This document shows, piece after piece, positions 1 through 8,386 of a DNA stretch of 64,000 bases. Position numbers and translations under genes: made by a program. Numbering within the stretch: the stretch's first letter is position 1; every line of letters starts with the position of its first letter. A model generated the notes under the pieces. It searched no databases, was not told the origin of the DNA, and worked only from the letters and a program-made list of their open reading frames with translations. This stretch comes from Pseudomonas sp. JAI120 (GTDB lineage: Bacteria; Pseudomonadota; Gammaproteobacteria; Pseudomonadales; Pseudomonadaceae). Location of the stretch: the NCBI RefSeq assembly GCF_014207255.1, contig NZ_JACHCZ010000001.1:62001-126000 (forward strand), read 5' to 3'.

Positions 1-529
1 GCTTGCCCTTCAGGTACGAGATGTACTGTTTCGACTGGCGGTTGGTCTGCCATTCGCTGATGTTGATGCGAGCGGCCAGGCGGATGTGATCCAGGTCCAG
101 GCGCTTAACTGTCATCAGGGCCAGTTCTTCGGTCATGGTCACCGCTTCGGTTTCCTGCACCAGGGCGATGACCAGGTAATCGGTCATGCCTTGCTGATAG
201 TGGCAGAAGAGGGCGTGCCCACCCGTGGTGAGGTTCGACTCTTCCATGAGCCTGGTCAGGTGCTCGACGGCTGTGGTGCTGAACGCCATGAAGTCAGTGA
301 CACCGGCGAGATACTTGCCCAGCCAACCGCTGAATGGGAATGCACCTGACTCTTGATGGAAGAAACCCCAGCCCTTGCCTGCGGTGGCGTTGTAGCTTTC
401 GTTGAGCTGGCTCATCAGGTCGTCGCGGGCCTGGCTTTCGACCTGCTCCGATGCGCCCAGGAACAGAACGGCAGCGCTACCGTCAGGCTTCTTGTCGATC
501 TTGTGGATGACGCTATGGCGTACAGGCAT
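1..529 (-). CDS. yejK: YejK/NdpA-like nucleoid-associated protein (partial)
   Basis: The minus strand reads as an open frame from ATG at 529 through the left edge of the window, so only the first 176 residues are visible. The protein begins [17 protein letters not shown] and continues with segments such as GKGWGFF and GHALFCHY, which I recognise as the N-terminal part of the YejK/NdpA nucleoid-associated family (about 335 residues when complete). Pseudomonas phages often carry a yejK copy near the integrase end of the leftward early operon. Here it is the last visible gene of that operon, which suggests the left prophage end lies just outside the window. Family assignment is from memory of conserved segments. 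Confidence 0.85.
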   Translation of the reverse strand, partial: MPVRHSVIHKIDKKPDGSAAVLFLGASEQVESQARDDLMSQLNESYNATAGKGWGFFHQESGAFPFSGWLGKYLAGVTDFMAFSTTAVEHLTRLMEESNLTTGGHALFCHYQQGMTDYLVIALVQETEAVTMTEELALMTVKRLDLDHIRLAARINISEWQTNRQSKQYISYLKGK

Positions 530-635
530 TTCGTTTACCTCGGGTAAGCGCCGCCCTCCGGTGGCCGGTGGTGGCAATTTGGTTTGGGTTGGGGTATTAC
601 GGGTGACCGGCATGGAGCCGGATCAAGGAGACTTT

Positions 636-1340
636 ATGATTAAGAAATTGTGGGTTTGGGGGTTGGCGGCCACAGTAGTTTATACTTTGATCTTTAGTAT
701 ATTTGTTGCTCAGGACTTTGTCGTTTGGAAAGTAATGAAGCTTAATGAATTGGGAGACTTCCTCGCTGGAGTTTTTGGTCCGCTTGCATTTCTATGGTTA
801 GTTCTTGGTTTCGTTCAACAAGGCACTGAACTAAAAATTAGCTCGGATGCGCTACGACTGCAAGCTGAAGAGCTTAAAAACTCTGTTGAACAGCAAAAAT
901 CCTTAGTGAAACTATCTACAGAGCAGCTGTTGATGTCCAAAAAGAATACAGAGCTTGAGCATGAACGATTACTGGCTTCTCTTGAGCCAAAATTTGCTAT
1001 TCAATATCTAGATTGCTCAGATTCAGGAACAGACGTGGTTTTTCAATTCGATTTGGCTAATGGTGGTCATCTTGTCACCTGCCTTGATGTTGCTAGGGAT
1101 GGTGAAGTCTTTGCTCATTTTCCGATTTTTGATCACGGGACTACGAATAAGATTCGATTGAAAATAAACAAGCCACAAAGAAAATTTTGTGTCGAGTTGG
1201 TAGTGACATATCTAAATGGTTTAGAAGTTTCCAGTTCTAAAAAGTTTGATGTTGGTTTTTATAGAGGGCTAGATGAGAATGCAAGGTGGGTGGCGAATAT
1301 TTCTCAGCGGCAAGGGGTTAAGTTTGATGCTGGTGTATGA
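636..1340 (+). CDS. AT-rich membrane-anchored coiled-coil protein, unknown function
   Basis: ATG at 636 has an AAGGAG site six bases upstream; an in-frame start further upstream has none. The 234-residue product has two hydrophobic segments (about 5-27 and 42-63, the second in GVFGPLAFLWLVLGF), then a charged helical stretch rich in Glu/Lys/Gln (about 65-115), then a beta-rich C-terminal domain. It is AT-rich and points against the surrounding leftward operon, both typical of a moron expressed in the lysogen. A gene at 29533 encodes the same architecture: two membrane helices, a short charged linker and a soluble domain. I do not recognise a named family. A membrane-anchored sensor or exclusion protein is one guess. 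Confidence 0.8.
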   Translation: MIKKLWVWGLAATVVYTLIFSIFVAQDFVVWKVMKLNELGDFLAGVFGPLAFLWLVLGFVQQGTELKISSDALRLQAEELKNSVEQQKSLVKLSTEQLLMSKKNTELEHERLLASLEPKFAIQYLDCSDSGTDVVFQFDLANGGHLVTCLDVARDGEVFAHFPIFDHGTTNKIRLKINKPQRKFCVELVVTYLNGLEVSSSKKFDVGFYRGLDENARWVANISQRQGVKFDAGV

Positions 1341-1520
1341 AAATAAGCTTTCCTGTTGGTGTAACTTGTATTGAGTTTGGCGTTATATTATTTTTTTGCG
1401 TAGTTAAATATGTTTCGCCACGCGAGGTCAGTACCCTTAGGGGGAATTGCTCTTAACTGATATTTTCGTCTTGGGTATCCATCTGTAGAGATTCGGCGAA
1501 ACCTGCTTGCCGTAATTTGC

Positions 1521-1555
1521 GCGCCACGGTTTCTGATATCTCGAATCCGTGGCGC
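1521..1555. repeat. 35-bp inverted repeat, GCGCCACG type (copy 1 of 3)
   Basis: Perfect 9-bp arms (GCGCCACGG at 1521-1529 and CCGTGGCGC at 1547-1555) surround a 17-base loop, directly behind the stop of the leftward gene at 1556. No run of T follows on either strand, so it is not a standard terminator. Elements with nearly the same arms and overall length occur at 15801-15834 and 23360-23393. The rest of the 1341-1555 gap is AT-rich and shows no gene. Confidence 0.6.
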
Positions 1556-1939
1556 TTAATTTCGAAGTAAGTGGCGGACTTCTCGGCGTCCTATCGAGTG
1601 TGCATGTGCGATCAGCCGCCAGATAGTAGATCGGTCCTTCGTTTCGCCAAGTTCGGTGGTGAGCGCTGCCAGCCGGTCGCGCATTCCCTGCCGGAAGTAG
1701 TGGCGGATGCTGTCGGACGGTCCCTTGATCTTCGGCGGCGCCGGTGGCAGATCCTCAACCCGCGCATTCAGTACCAGCAGCTGCACCGCCTCGCTCACTT
1801 CCTCGATCTCATTCCAGAGCATCAGCTCGTCGAGCATCTGCCGGGTGCCGTACGGGACCGTGTGCCGCAGTTCCTGCTCGCCCAGCTCCTGCCGCTTCTC
1901 GGCAAGCTTGGCTGTGCGCTCCTTCTGTTCGGCAGCCAT
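1556..1939 (-). CDS. Hypothetical early phage protein
   Basis: A 127-residue, mostly helical and charged protein (starts MAAEQKERTAKLAEKRQ, ends VRHLLRN). The N-terminal third is probably coiled coil. The window 40-70 has the pattern of a helical bundle. It is the next-to-last visible gene of the leftward early operon; the following gap holds the inverted repeat at 1521. I recognise no family. Length and setting fit small regulatory or recombination accessory proteins of Pseudomonas phages. Confidence 0.65.
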   Translation of the reverse strand: MAAEQKERTAKLAEKRQELGEQELRHTVPYGTRQMLDELMLWNEIEEVSEAVQLLVLNARVEDLPPAPPKIKGPSDSIRHYFRQGMRDRLAALTTELGETKDRSTIWRLIAHAHSIGRREVRHLLRN

Positions 1940-2008
1940 GGCCTACCTCTTTTATTCGGCTGGCCGGCGGTGCGAGCCAGGTTTGACGTTTGCTTTGCTG
2001 GGTGCGGG

Positions 2009-2479
2009 CTATGCGGCGCATGCAGCGACCTTCTGCTGATTCCATGCGCCGACCGCTTCGAAGATCCGTGCGGCGTGCGCCTCATCAAGCGAAATCGCTT
2101 CAGGAATGGCGATCCACCCCGAGGCCACCATCTGGCTTTGGTTGGCCTCGTCGCGCAGCTTCTTGTAGCAATGCTCGATCACGTCTTCCAGGTGGTCGGA
2201 GAGGTAGACGCCATCGGGCGCTACCTCCACCGACTTGTTGTAGCGATCCCCGCGGGCGTCGATGCAAAGCACGCTGATGTAGATCGTCCAGCGGTGGGGG
2301 ATGGAGCAAACGGCCTGGCCGATCTTCCCCGGCGCGATATTCTTCAGCGATTTGTAATTGATCATGCCCTGGCGGCCGCTGGGGTCGATGTTCACCACCG
2401 CGACGTGGTTTGCTGCCAGCAGCGACCTGCAGGACCGCGCGATGCGCGCCTGCAGGTTGTGAGGCTTGCGTTTTTTCAT
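2009..2479 (-). CDS. Hypothetical early phage protein
   Basis: A 156-residue protein beginning MKKRKPHNLQARIARSCRS, with a basic N-terminus followed by a mixed alpha/beta core (segments such as HVAVVNID and WTIYISVLCID). The first four bases overlap the stop of the upstream gene at 2476, a sign of translational coupling. No named domain is recognised. It sits in the recombination-type early operon. Confidence 0.7.
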   Translation of the reverse strand: MKKRKPHNLQARIARSCRSLLAANHVAVVNIDPSGRQGMINYKSLKNIAPGKIGQAVCSIPHRWTIYISVLCIDARGDRYNKSVEVAPDGVYLSDHLEDVIEHCYKKLRDEANQSQMVASGWIAIPEAISLDEAHAARIFEAVGAWNQQKVAACAA

Positions 2480-2721
2480 AATGCCTCCGCTAGTTTGCGC
2501 AGCGCTTCACGCTCGGCCCGGGTGATGGGCGGCTTGCGGCGCTTGAGGATGGTTTCGGGATCGATCTTGGTGGAGCGGGGCGGTGGCAGCGGTTTGCGTG
2601 GCGGGCTCGGTAACTGCGCTACGGTTCCGCCGGCGGCCAGGAACTGCGCTGTACGTTCCGCGATTGAATCAACGTGCTGTCGCTGCTCCTCGACCAGGCT
2701 TAGGTGGTTGCTGACGTACAT
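2476..2721 (-). CDS. Small hypothetical early phage protein
   Basis: An 81-residue product starting MYVSNHLSLVEEQ. I chose ATG 2721 because the longer open frame upstream overlaps the neighbouring gene's 3' end and reads as non-coding. The middle is proline-rich (LPSPPRKPLPPPRS) and the end is charged (REALRKLAEAL). It starts eight bases after the stop of the Gp157-like gene and overlaps the next gene by four bases. No family recognised. Confidence 0.65.
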   Translation of the reverse strand: MYVSNHLSLVEEQRQHVDSIAERTAQFLAAGGTVAQLPSPPRKPLPPPRSTKIDPETILKRRKPPITRAEREALRKLAEAL

Positions 2722-2728
2722 GGCGACC

Positions 2729-3292
2729 TCACTTGATTCGGATCGAACTATCGCCGCGCTCCAAGTGAGCCCAGGTAGGTTCGGGTAGAAGTTCGTGTTC
2801 AGCGTCTTCACCGGCTGCCATGCGCTTGCGCACCGCTTCGTTATGCTCGCGGATCTCCTTGAGCCTGGCGGCAATGGCCTTTTTGTCCGGAGCAATGCTC
2901 GACTTCACAGTGGACAGTTCGTCCGGCACTGCATCTTCGTTGTCCACGATCACCCGTTCGCTGCCCATGGCCAGTGTGATGGTGAAGAGCGGACGCTTGA
3001 TCGACTTGATGTTGGCGGCTTCCATGTTGCGGCGCAGGTAGTCGCTGATCTGCGACACGCTGTTGGACTTGATCCGCTTGAGTTCAGCCAGACGCTCGAT
3101 TTCGTTGTCGATGGCCGTCACGTCGCTTTCAATGTTCCGGCGCAACATGACGATGTTGTCGGCCTTGTCGTTGAAGTCGCCTTGCACTTCGTCCATGGCA
3201 TGCTGAAGAGCCTCTTTCAGGCCCTCATCATCGGTGTCGGCCATGGCCTGTAGTTCGGCGAGTTTGCCGGTGAGTGCGTAGAGTTGAGTCAT
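2729..3292 (-). CDS. Siphovirus Gp157-like protein
   Basis: A 187-residue protein that I recognise as a Gp157-type phage protein (Pfam Sipho_Gp157). It has a long N-terminal coiled coil of about 90 residues (heptads around ELQAMADTDDEGLKEAL and EIERLAELKRIKSNSV) followed by a small beta domain with the TITLAMGSERVIVDNED segment typical of the family. The family is widespread in temperate siphoviruses and usually lies beside single-strand annealing or replication genes, as here. Its role is not settled; host or phage resistance has been suggested for the original member. The start overlaps the upstream gene by four bases. Confidence 0.8.
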   Translation of the reverse strand: MTQLYALTGKLAELQAMADTDDEGLKEALQHAMDEVQGDFNDKADNIVMLRRNIESDVTAIDNEIERLAELKRIKSNSVSQISDYLRRNMEAANIKSIKRPLFTITLAMGSERVIVDNEDAVPDELSTVKSSIAPDKKAIAARLKEIREHNEAVRKRMAAGEDAEHELLPEPTWAHLERGDSSIRIK

Positions 3293-4032
3293 GCTGCCGC
3301 CTCCGTGCCTTTCTCAAGGCTGGCTTTGCGTTCTTCGAATGCGCGAGTAATACGGGCAATGAACGCGGGCTCATTGCGGCGAGTAGCTTCGCGGATGTAT
3401 TTCACGTTCAAGGTTTTGAGTTCGTACGCAGTGACGGCCTTGCCGATGGTCTCGACAGCCGAGGCGAGCCAGTCAATGCGCTCCTGTTTTTGGCGCAGAA
3501 TTTCGGCATCTTTGTCTTCAGCCTTCTCGATCTTGAATTCTTCGGTGATGGTGTCGACGTAGGTGGGGTCGTCGAACATGCCCAGGTAAATGTCAGCTGC
3601 GAAGCCCAAGGCTTGCAGGCACTTACCGATTCCATCGGTTAGGGACTTTTTCGCCGTATCCCAGTCAGTAAGGATTTTCCCCTGCTGCAGGTATACGAAT
3701 GGTGTGTGGCCGTACTGCTGGATTGTGCATTTCTGCCCGGCCTTGCCCGTGTACCAAAGCTCTACCTTTACGGTATGCACTTTCGCGCAGATCATTGGCG
3801 CTCCAGGCCACTCTTTCGTTGGCGCCTGAAGGGGCGCGCCTTCGTCAAAGCGATCCTCAAGAACTGTCCAACCCCAGCCTTCTCCGCACGGGCCAAACAG
3901 CTCTGTGGCCCGATGCATCAGGTAAGTGGGCCTGATGGCGGTACCCTTGAAACCGCCTGCGCCGGTAAATTTTTTGGTGACCTCGGGGTCGGTAGTTTCG
4001 ACCTGGTCCCATATCCTGGTGTTCTCGGACAT
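3289..4032 (-). CDS. Putative single-strand annealing (Rad52/Sak-like) recombination protein
   Basis: A 247-residue protein. ATG 4032 is preferred over the GTG one codon earlier, because GGAGG lies eight bases upstream and the stop of the GHKL gene overlaps it as TGATG. The central stretch (TDGIGKCLQALGFAADIY then LGMFDDP, about residues 135-160) matches what I know from phage single-strand annealing proteins of the Rad52/DUF1071 type. Residues 30-60 contain the aromatic, Gly-rich GPCGEGWGW segment. The C-terminal third is charged and helical. Such proteins anneal complementary strands during phage recombination, and an adjacent Gp157-like gene fits. The precise subfamily is uncertain. Confidence 0.65.
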   Translation of the reverse strand: MSENTRIWDQVETTDPEVTKKFTGAGGFKGTAIRPTYLMHRATELFGPCGEGWGWTVLEDRFDEGAPLQAPTKEWPGAPMICAKVHTVKVELWYTGKAGQKCTIQQYGHTPFVYLQQGKILTDWDTAKKSLTDGIGKCLQALGFAADIYLGMFDDPTYVDTITEEFKIEKAEDKDAEILRQKQERIDWLASAVETIGKAVTAYELKTLNVKYIREATRRNEPAFIARITRAFEERKASLEKGTEAAA

Positions 4033-5126
4033 CACTTTTTCCTCCAGCCGTCAGCACGCTTGGCCAGCTCCTTAAAGGCAGCTGACGGCAGCCTGCTCAT
4101 GTATTTTTTGTTGTCGCGATACCATTCTTCCAGGGCGGCTTTGGGCGTCTGGATGGCAACGACGTGGGAGACCTGCTGCTTGTACGAAGTCGAGTTTGAA
4201 ACCTGAGAGTGGAAGGTCCGGCTCACCACTACGGTGTTGGTCATTCCCTGCTTGACCAGGTTGTTCAGTTCTTCCTGGGATTGAACAGCAATGGCACCGG
4301 GGTGCTTCTGCTGGAACAACCGGTAGCAGGCCTCCCGCACAAGCTCGGTGCTGCCATACTCGACGTATTCAACGTCGGGAATTCCGGCCTCGATCTTCTC
4401 CGCCACTTCATCCAGGCGCCCGGTGTCGATCCAGGCGTTTTTGGATACCTGTTTCAAGTCCCAACCGCTGACCGTCTGGCGGTCACGCTCAAGCTGCAGG
4501 TGTTCGGGGAGGATGTCGTAGCCGTAGGTCAGGTCGGTGTCGCAAACAAACAGCGTGCCGACGTAAAGCTTTCCGGGCCGGGAGGGAAGGATGTGTCCGT
4601 ACTTGGTGCCGATCACGTCGCTCATTGGTGGCTGCATGCGCAGACACATACTGCGGATTTGCGCTTCGTCGTCATCGGTGAGGCCGGAGACAACGAACTC
4701 AACGCCCTGATTCTGCCGATGTGCGGGCGTCTCGTTGATGCACAAAACCTCCGCGTCGAACTGGTCGCTATGCCGGAACTCAGGCACCCACTGCTTATTG
4801 CCATTCCAGACCTTCACGTCGTAGCCGTTGCGGGTCAGAACTAACAGGGCGATCTTGTAACCCTCGCCGAAGCTGCCGATGGCATCGGTGCGGTCAGACT
4901 TGGACGTGCTGCCCAGAACTAGGGTGCTTGCTTCCAGTCTTGCAAAGCGGCTGGTGATGAACAGTTGGCCGTCGGCGAAGGCGTATTCGAAAGGCGACTC
5001 GCTATCCAGCGCGTTCTGCACCAACTCCCGGATGGCCTCTTTCAGGCCCCAGTGGCGGACGTAGTCGCGGGACAGCGGAAGTTCGTAGGACTTGGAGCGA
5101 ATTCGATCTGCAATAGCTGCGAGCAT
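4032..5126 (-). CDS. GHKL-fold ATPase of the early recombination operon
   Basis: A 364-residue protein. ATG 5126 has GGGAG six bases upstream, while ATG 5144 directly abuts its only AAGG. The N-terminal half has the two hallmark motifs of GHKL (gyrase B/Hsp90/MutL/histidine kinase) ATPases: the N-box IRELVQNALDS (about 32-42, Glu34 and Asn38) and the G-box GSFGEGYKIAL (about 84-94). No histidine kinase or topoisomerase domain follows. The remaining 250 residues are not recognised. Its stop overlaps the start of the putative annealing protein, so the two are probably made together. This suggests an ATP-driven clamp or remodeller in recombination, or an anti-host function. The fold is clear; the role is inference. 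Confidence 0.75.
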   Translation of the reverse strand: MLAAIADRIRSKSYELPLSRDYVRHWGLKEAIRELVQNALDSESPFEYAFADGQLFITSRFARLEASTLVLGSTSKSDRTDAIGSFGEGYKIALLVLTRNGYDVKVWNGNKQWVPEFRHSDQFDAEVLCINETPAHRQNQGVEFVVSGLTDDDEAQIRSMCLRMQPPMSDVIGTKYGHILPSRPGKLYVGTLFVCDTDLTYGYDILPEHLQLERDRQTVSGWDLKQVSKNAWIDTGRLDEVAEKIEAGIPDVEYVEYGSTELVREACYRLFQQKHPGAIAVQSQEELNNLVKQGMTNTVVVSRTFHSQVSNSTSYKQQVSHVVAIQTPKAALEEWYRDNKKYMSRLPSAAFKELAKRADGWRKK

Positions 5127-5216
5127 GACTATCTCCCGCGCCATCCTTGCGGGGCGCTGTGCGTTTTGAGTTGTATGTGGGATATTTCGTGAATTGACGA
5201 TCTGGAGGATCAGGGA

Positions 5217-5489
5217 ATGCGCAAGACAAAGATCATCACGGCACCAAAGCCGAGCTCTGGCAGTTACAGCGGAACAATAAAAAACACAGGACTCAGTCAG
5301 CGAGAAACACTGGAAGAGATCATGATCAACTTAGCAACTGCACTCGGCGCCAAGGAAATTCACAAGGCATTGACGGATCGGCTCAGCTATATTTATGAGG
5401 TTCAATATCCTGGTCTTGGCAGCTTTCAAAGTGCTTCCAACACCATTCTTGAGCTGTCCAGAGCCGTAGCGAACAAAGCCAAAAGCTAA
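5217..5489 (+). CDS. Small hypothetical protein, opposite to early operon
   Basis: A 90-residue protein (MRKTKIITAPKPSSGSYSG start) with a GGAGG site upstream of ATG 5217. The first 25 residues look disordered; the rest is helical with a SQRETLEEIMINLATALG segment. It faces away from the GHKL gene and can share a divergent promoter region. No family recognised. A lysogen-expressed accessory gene is plausible. Confidence 0.6.
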   Translation: MRKTKIITAPKPSSGSYSGTIKNTGLSQRETLEEIMINLATALGAKEIHKALTDRLSYIYEVQYPGLGSFQSASNTILELSRAVANKAKS

Positions 5490-5598
5490 CCCGAAATTCG
5501 ATCAGCGAGAGCGCTGAGCAACATCAGGAATGTGCCTAGGGAGAGGGCAGAGAAGGATCCGCGCCAGATGAGCATGCGCCTGGTGCGCTGGTGAGGAG

Positions 5599-5793
5599 TC
5601 AAGGCCGAACCCTCACCGCAATCCGTCCACCCTTCATGGTTGGCGCCAGGCGCTGTGGCAGATCCCGCACCAGGTCTTCACGCTTACGGCCAATGAGCTC
5701 GTTGAAGGGAAGGCCGAAGCCCAGGATGGCAATGCGGCGCTCGATGTCGTCGAGCTGCTCGTCGATCAATGATTTAACCGGTGCGGTGGTCAT
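5599..5793 (-). CDS. Small hypothetical early phage protein
   Basis: A 64-residue protein, MTTAPVKSLIDEQLDDIERR at the start and a basic tail (GGRIAVRVRP). It overlaps the upstream gene by four bases (ATGA) and is the third of three tightly coupled small genes (5599-6415). No domain recognised. Confidence 0.6.
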   Translation of the reverse strand: MTTAPVKSLIDEQLDDIERRIAILGFGLPFNELIGRKREDLVRDLPQRLAPTMKGGRIAVRVRP

Positions 5794-5981
5794 GCTGCCT
5801 CCTTGCGCTGCCGGCTGGTCTTCAGCAGCCAGGCGCTGTAGTGGTGGAACTCTTCGGCGGTGATGGCGCCGGTAGTGAAGTTGCGGACAATCAGGCCCTC
5901 AGTCAGCGACTCGGCCAGGTCTGTCGTATCCGGATGCTCAAGCTCGAGCAGGGCGGTGGTTATCGCGACGTGCGGGCTCAT
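5790..5981 (-). CDS. Small hypothetical early phage protein
   Basis: A 63-residue, mainly helical protein (MSPHVAITTALLELEHPDT). Both ends overlap neighbours by four bases, which implies coupled translation with the genes at 5978 and 5599. No family recognised. Confidence 0.6.
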   Translation of the reverse strand: MSPHVAITTALLELEHPDTTDLAESLTEGLIVRNFTTGAITAEEFHHYSAWLLKTSRQRKEAA

Positions 5982-6415
5982 AGGCCTGCATCCACGTCGT
6001 CTACCGCCTCTTCCCGCTCTGCTGCTACTGCGTCGGCGGCGTAGGGCCGGAGTAGGTCCATGGCGATCCTCTCGGCGGCCTCGATAGGGCGGGGTTGCCC
6101 GATCAAGTCAGCAGCGTGGCCGCGCGAATCTGCCTGACTGCTCAGGATCGACGACAGGAACAATCGGGCGAGCGAATCACGCTGATCCAAGCCGTCGATC
6201 TGGCGCTGATTCAAGATGCCTTGCAGGTAGGTGCAGTACCGGTCGAAGGTCACCACCTGCGGCTGGCCGTGGCGGCGCTTCCACTTGATGTCCATACCGC
6301 ACACCAGGCGCTCCGCCGAATGCTCAAGCCACCCGGTCACCTCGTCGCCCTCGCTGACCTCTGGAGGCAACTGAGCGTCGTAACGCTCCTGGCACATCTT
6401 CAATGCTGCGTTCAT
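5978..6415 (-). CDS. Hypothetical early phage protein
   Basis: ATG 6415 carries GGAGG five bases upstream and is preferred to an in-frame start 15 codons earlier. The 145-residue product is helical (MNAALKMCQERYDAQLPPE at the start) and has a central WKRRHGQPQVVTFDRYC segment and an acidic end. It heads a group of three overlapping genes. I recognise no domain. Confidence 0.65.
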   Translation of the reverse strand: MNAALKMCQERYDAQLPPEVSEGDEVTGWLEHSAERLVCGMDIKWKRRHGQPQVVTFDRYCTYLQGILNQRQIDGLDQRDSLARLFLSSILSSQADSRGHAADLIGQPRPIEAAERIAMDLLRPYAADAVAAEREEAVDDVDAGL

Positions 6416-6993
6416 GGTCGCCTCCAAAGTGGCGGGTTGTTCACCTGTATTCGTCAACACTCATGCCTCCCGCTGGTTGCCGATGGGCGCGGGGGAGGAG
6501 TGCTGAAGTAATAGAGGTGGGGAAGGGTGCAGGCGCCCGGCACTTCCCGGGATGTGTCGAGTCTGGCCAGCTATGCCCTCGGACTCGCCTGCGGTGTTCT
6601 TCTTCATTTGGGGTGGGCCTACCTTTCGGCTGATGCGCGGTCACATCTTCGGCCCTGCTTTCCGCTGCCTGTTAGGGTGATGGGCGAAGCCTTCAGGCTT
6701 GCAACGCCACGCAGGTGAATCGTTGATCTACTTCATGGCGGTAGCTCCTGTTGTTCGCTCACTGGAAAGGCAGTGGCCACCTATCGAAGCTGCATTGGAA
6801 TGTCGGTGCTGACTGTGACGATTGGCTGCGTCCGGGTGTATCGCATTGCTCGCCAATCCAGCTCAGCTTTTTTCATGACCCGCCGACATTCCGATGCAGC
6901 CTCTTGAGGGAGCTCATCTTGTTTGAAATAAGTGGCAACAGTTACAAGGCTGTGCCAGCATCCGGCCACAGACTTTTGCAAGGAAGCTGAACA
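6416..6993. other. Gap without a confident gene
   Basis: About 580 bases between two gene groups. A 66-codon minus-strand frame at 6781-6981 has coding-like composition (QDELPQEAASECRRVMKKAEL), but it opens with TTG and lacks a ribosome site, so I do not call it. No terminator, RNA gene or repeat stands out. Confidence 0.4.
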
Positions 6994-7509
6994 ATGCTCG
7001 ATGCTCTGGAAGGCACGCCACTCTGGGTTTACGGCGCATTTCTCTTGGTCTGCTACTACGGTTTTAGTGCCAGGAAAACCAGTCGTGAAAGTCAGCGGTC
7101 GCTGATCATCACACCGGTTGTTTTGGTGGTCTGGTCACTCCTTTCTCTCAGCTACGCGGAGCGCGTTGAGTTGACCGTGGGCAGTTGGTTCGCGGGAATG
7201 CTTTTAGGTGGCTTAGTCGCATTTGCACTATTTCCTCGACGCGGACTGACTTTGGACGAGGAGGGCAAGCACCTGATCGTTCCAGGGACATGGAAAGTTC
7301 TTGGTATCTCGCTTCTCTTTTTTGCCGTGAAATACTTCATCGGTTATCAAGCTGCCGTACATCCAGAATTCTCGGCCACTGTGGGAATGCTCGCCCTTGC
7401 TGGTGCCGCATCAGGGTTTACGGTCGGCTTGTTCTGCGGACGCACGGGTGTCTTCTACTTGGCGTGGCACGCACTTCGAGATGTCCATGAAAGCAAGCGC
7501 ACCATCTGA
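6994..7509 (+). CDS. DUF6622-like integral membrane protein
   Basis: A 171-residue protein with AGGAAG upstream of ATG 6994. It has five likely membrane segments (about 10-24, 39-54, 64-82, 100-118, 130-150), ending in the charged LRDVHESKRTI. Topology and length fit the DUF6622 family of small bacterial membrane proteins. It runs against the early operon, so it is probably an accessory gene with its own promoter. Function unknown. Confidence 0.65.
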   Translation: MLDALEGTPLWVYGAFLLVCYYGFSARKTSRESQRSLIITPVVLVVWSLLSLSYAERVELTVGSWFAGMLLGGLVAFALFPRRGLTLDEEGKHLIVPGTWKVLGISLLFFAVKYFIGYQAAVHPEFSATVGMLALAGAASGFTVGLFCGRTGVFYLAWHALRDVHESKRTI

Positions 7510-7588
7510 ACACGCTTGTTGATAGCTCGACGCGCTCTCATGAGAGAGGATCGGGCAGGTAACGACAGGCTGTCGTGGCGCTGGTTGT

Positions 7589-7891
7589 TCAAATAACCGC
7601 TGTCATGGTCTTGGTGCCGTCGCCATGATCGGTGGTGAACATCAGTGGAGCAGGCCGGCCGTTGCGACGGATCAACGCGTTAGCCTGCGCAAAAACTGGG
7701 TAGGGTTCGCCGTCCCCGTCAGGTAGCAGCGTATTGCAGGTAAGGTTCGAGCAGTCTTCGCCGTTCGGCCCCTCGCCATCGTGACCGATGGAAAAGCTGG
7801 CCATCATGGCGATGCCGTGTTCCTTGCTAATCGCAATGACCTGCTGCATGAGCGGGCTGATCTGGCTGTCGTAAATCTCTTCTTTGTTCAT
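7589..7891 (-). CDS. Hypothetical early phage protein
   Basis: ATG 7891 has GGAG eight bases upstream; the ATG two codons before it is too close to that site. The 100-residue product (MNKEEIYDSQISPLMQQ start) continues with KEHGIAMMASFSIGHDGEG and a beta-rich end (APLMFTTDHGDGTKTMTAV). Similar short proteins are common in early operons of Pseudomonas phages. I know no function. Confidence 0.7.
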   Translation of the reverse strand: MNKEEIYDSQISPLMQQVIAISKEHGIAMMASFSIGHDGEGPNGEDCSNLTCNTLLPDGDGEPYPVFAQANALIRRNGRPAPLMFTTDHGDGTKTMTAVI

Positions 7892-7938
7892 GGTCATGCT
7901 CCGGTTGTTTTCCCAATGCCCACCGCTCCGGATGGGCA

Positions 7939-8052
7939 TCAGTGAAAAGGTCCGTCAGCCTTCGCAGCCCATTTGGTAGCGGCCGCCGCATTCAGCACTG
8001 CAAAAATCCATCGTCCGAGTTCGAACGCAAGGGCGATTGGTATATGGGTCAC
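7939..8052 (-). CDS. Possible 37-residue early peptide
   Basis: GTG-initiated frame (VTHIPIALAFELGRWIFAV at the start) ending at TGA 7939-7941, two bases after the stop of the next small frame. One amphipathic or membrane-like helix covers residues 5-22. No clear ribosome site, so it would depend on coupling. Composition looks coding; evidence is otherwise thin. Confidence 0.35.
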   Translation of the reverse strand: MTHIPIALAFELGRWIFAVLNAAAATKWAAKADGPFH

Positions 8053-8054
8053 GG

Positions 8055-8135
8055 CTACGGTCGTGAATCTCCGCGCTTAACCACCTTTTCAGCAGGCTTG
8101 CCGCAGTAGGTGCACTTCGTGGTTGTTTCGGTCAT
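8055..8135 (-). CDS. Possible 26-residue peptide with a CxxC knuckle
   Basis: ATG 8135 has GGGAG seven bases upstream. The product (MTETTTKCTYCGKPAEKVV, then six more residues) carries a single zinc-knuckle-like CTYC. A second cysteine pair is missing, so it may be a truncated zinc-ribbon protein or bind metal as a dimer. Confidence 0.4.
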   Translation of the reverse strand: MTETTTKCTYCGKPAEKVVKRGDSRP

Positions 8136-8386
8136 TGTTGGTGCTCCCGGTTGATTTCCCGTCAGGCCCTCTTGCGAAGGCCTGTCGGTGAAATCCCAGG
8201 CCCGCTACTGGCGACGGCCTGGGTTTGTTGCGTCAGCAGTGACTCCCTCTTCGCTAGGGCGGCGCCGCGTATCCCGCTGCTGATTGCAGGTCGGCGGTTC
8301 GTCATGGGTGCGGGCTTCGAGCTTCCTACTCACAGCGTCAAACAGCATCTGTTCGCCGTGGATCACAGGTCCTTACAACATGCACG

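Noticed and set aside
1571..2788. 405-codon plus-strand frame across the leftward early genes
   Set aside because: Covers three well-coupled minus-strand genes; composition (Arg/Leu/Ala-rich) is that of an antisense frame.
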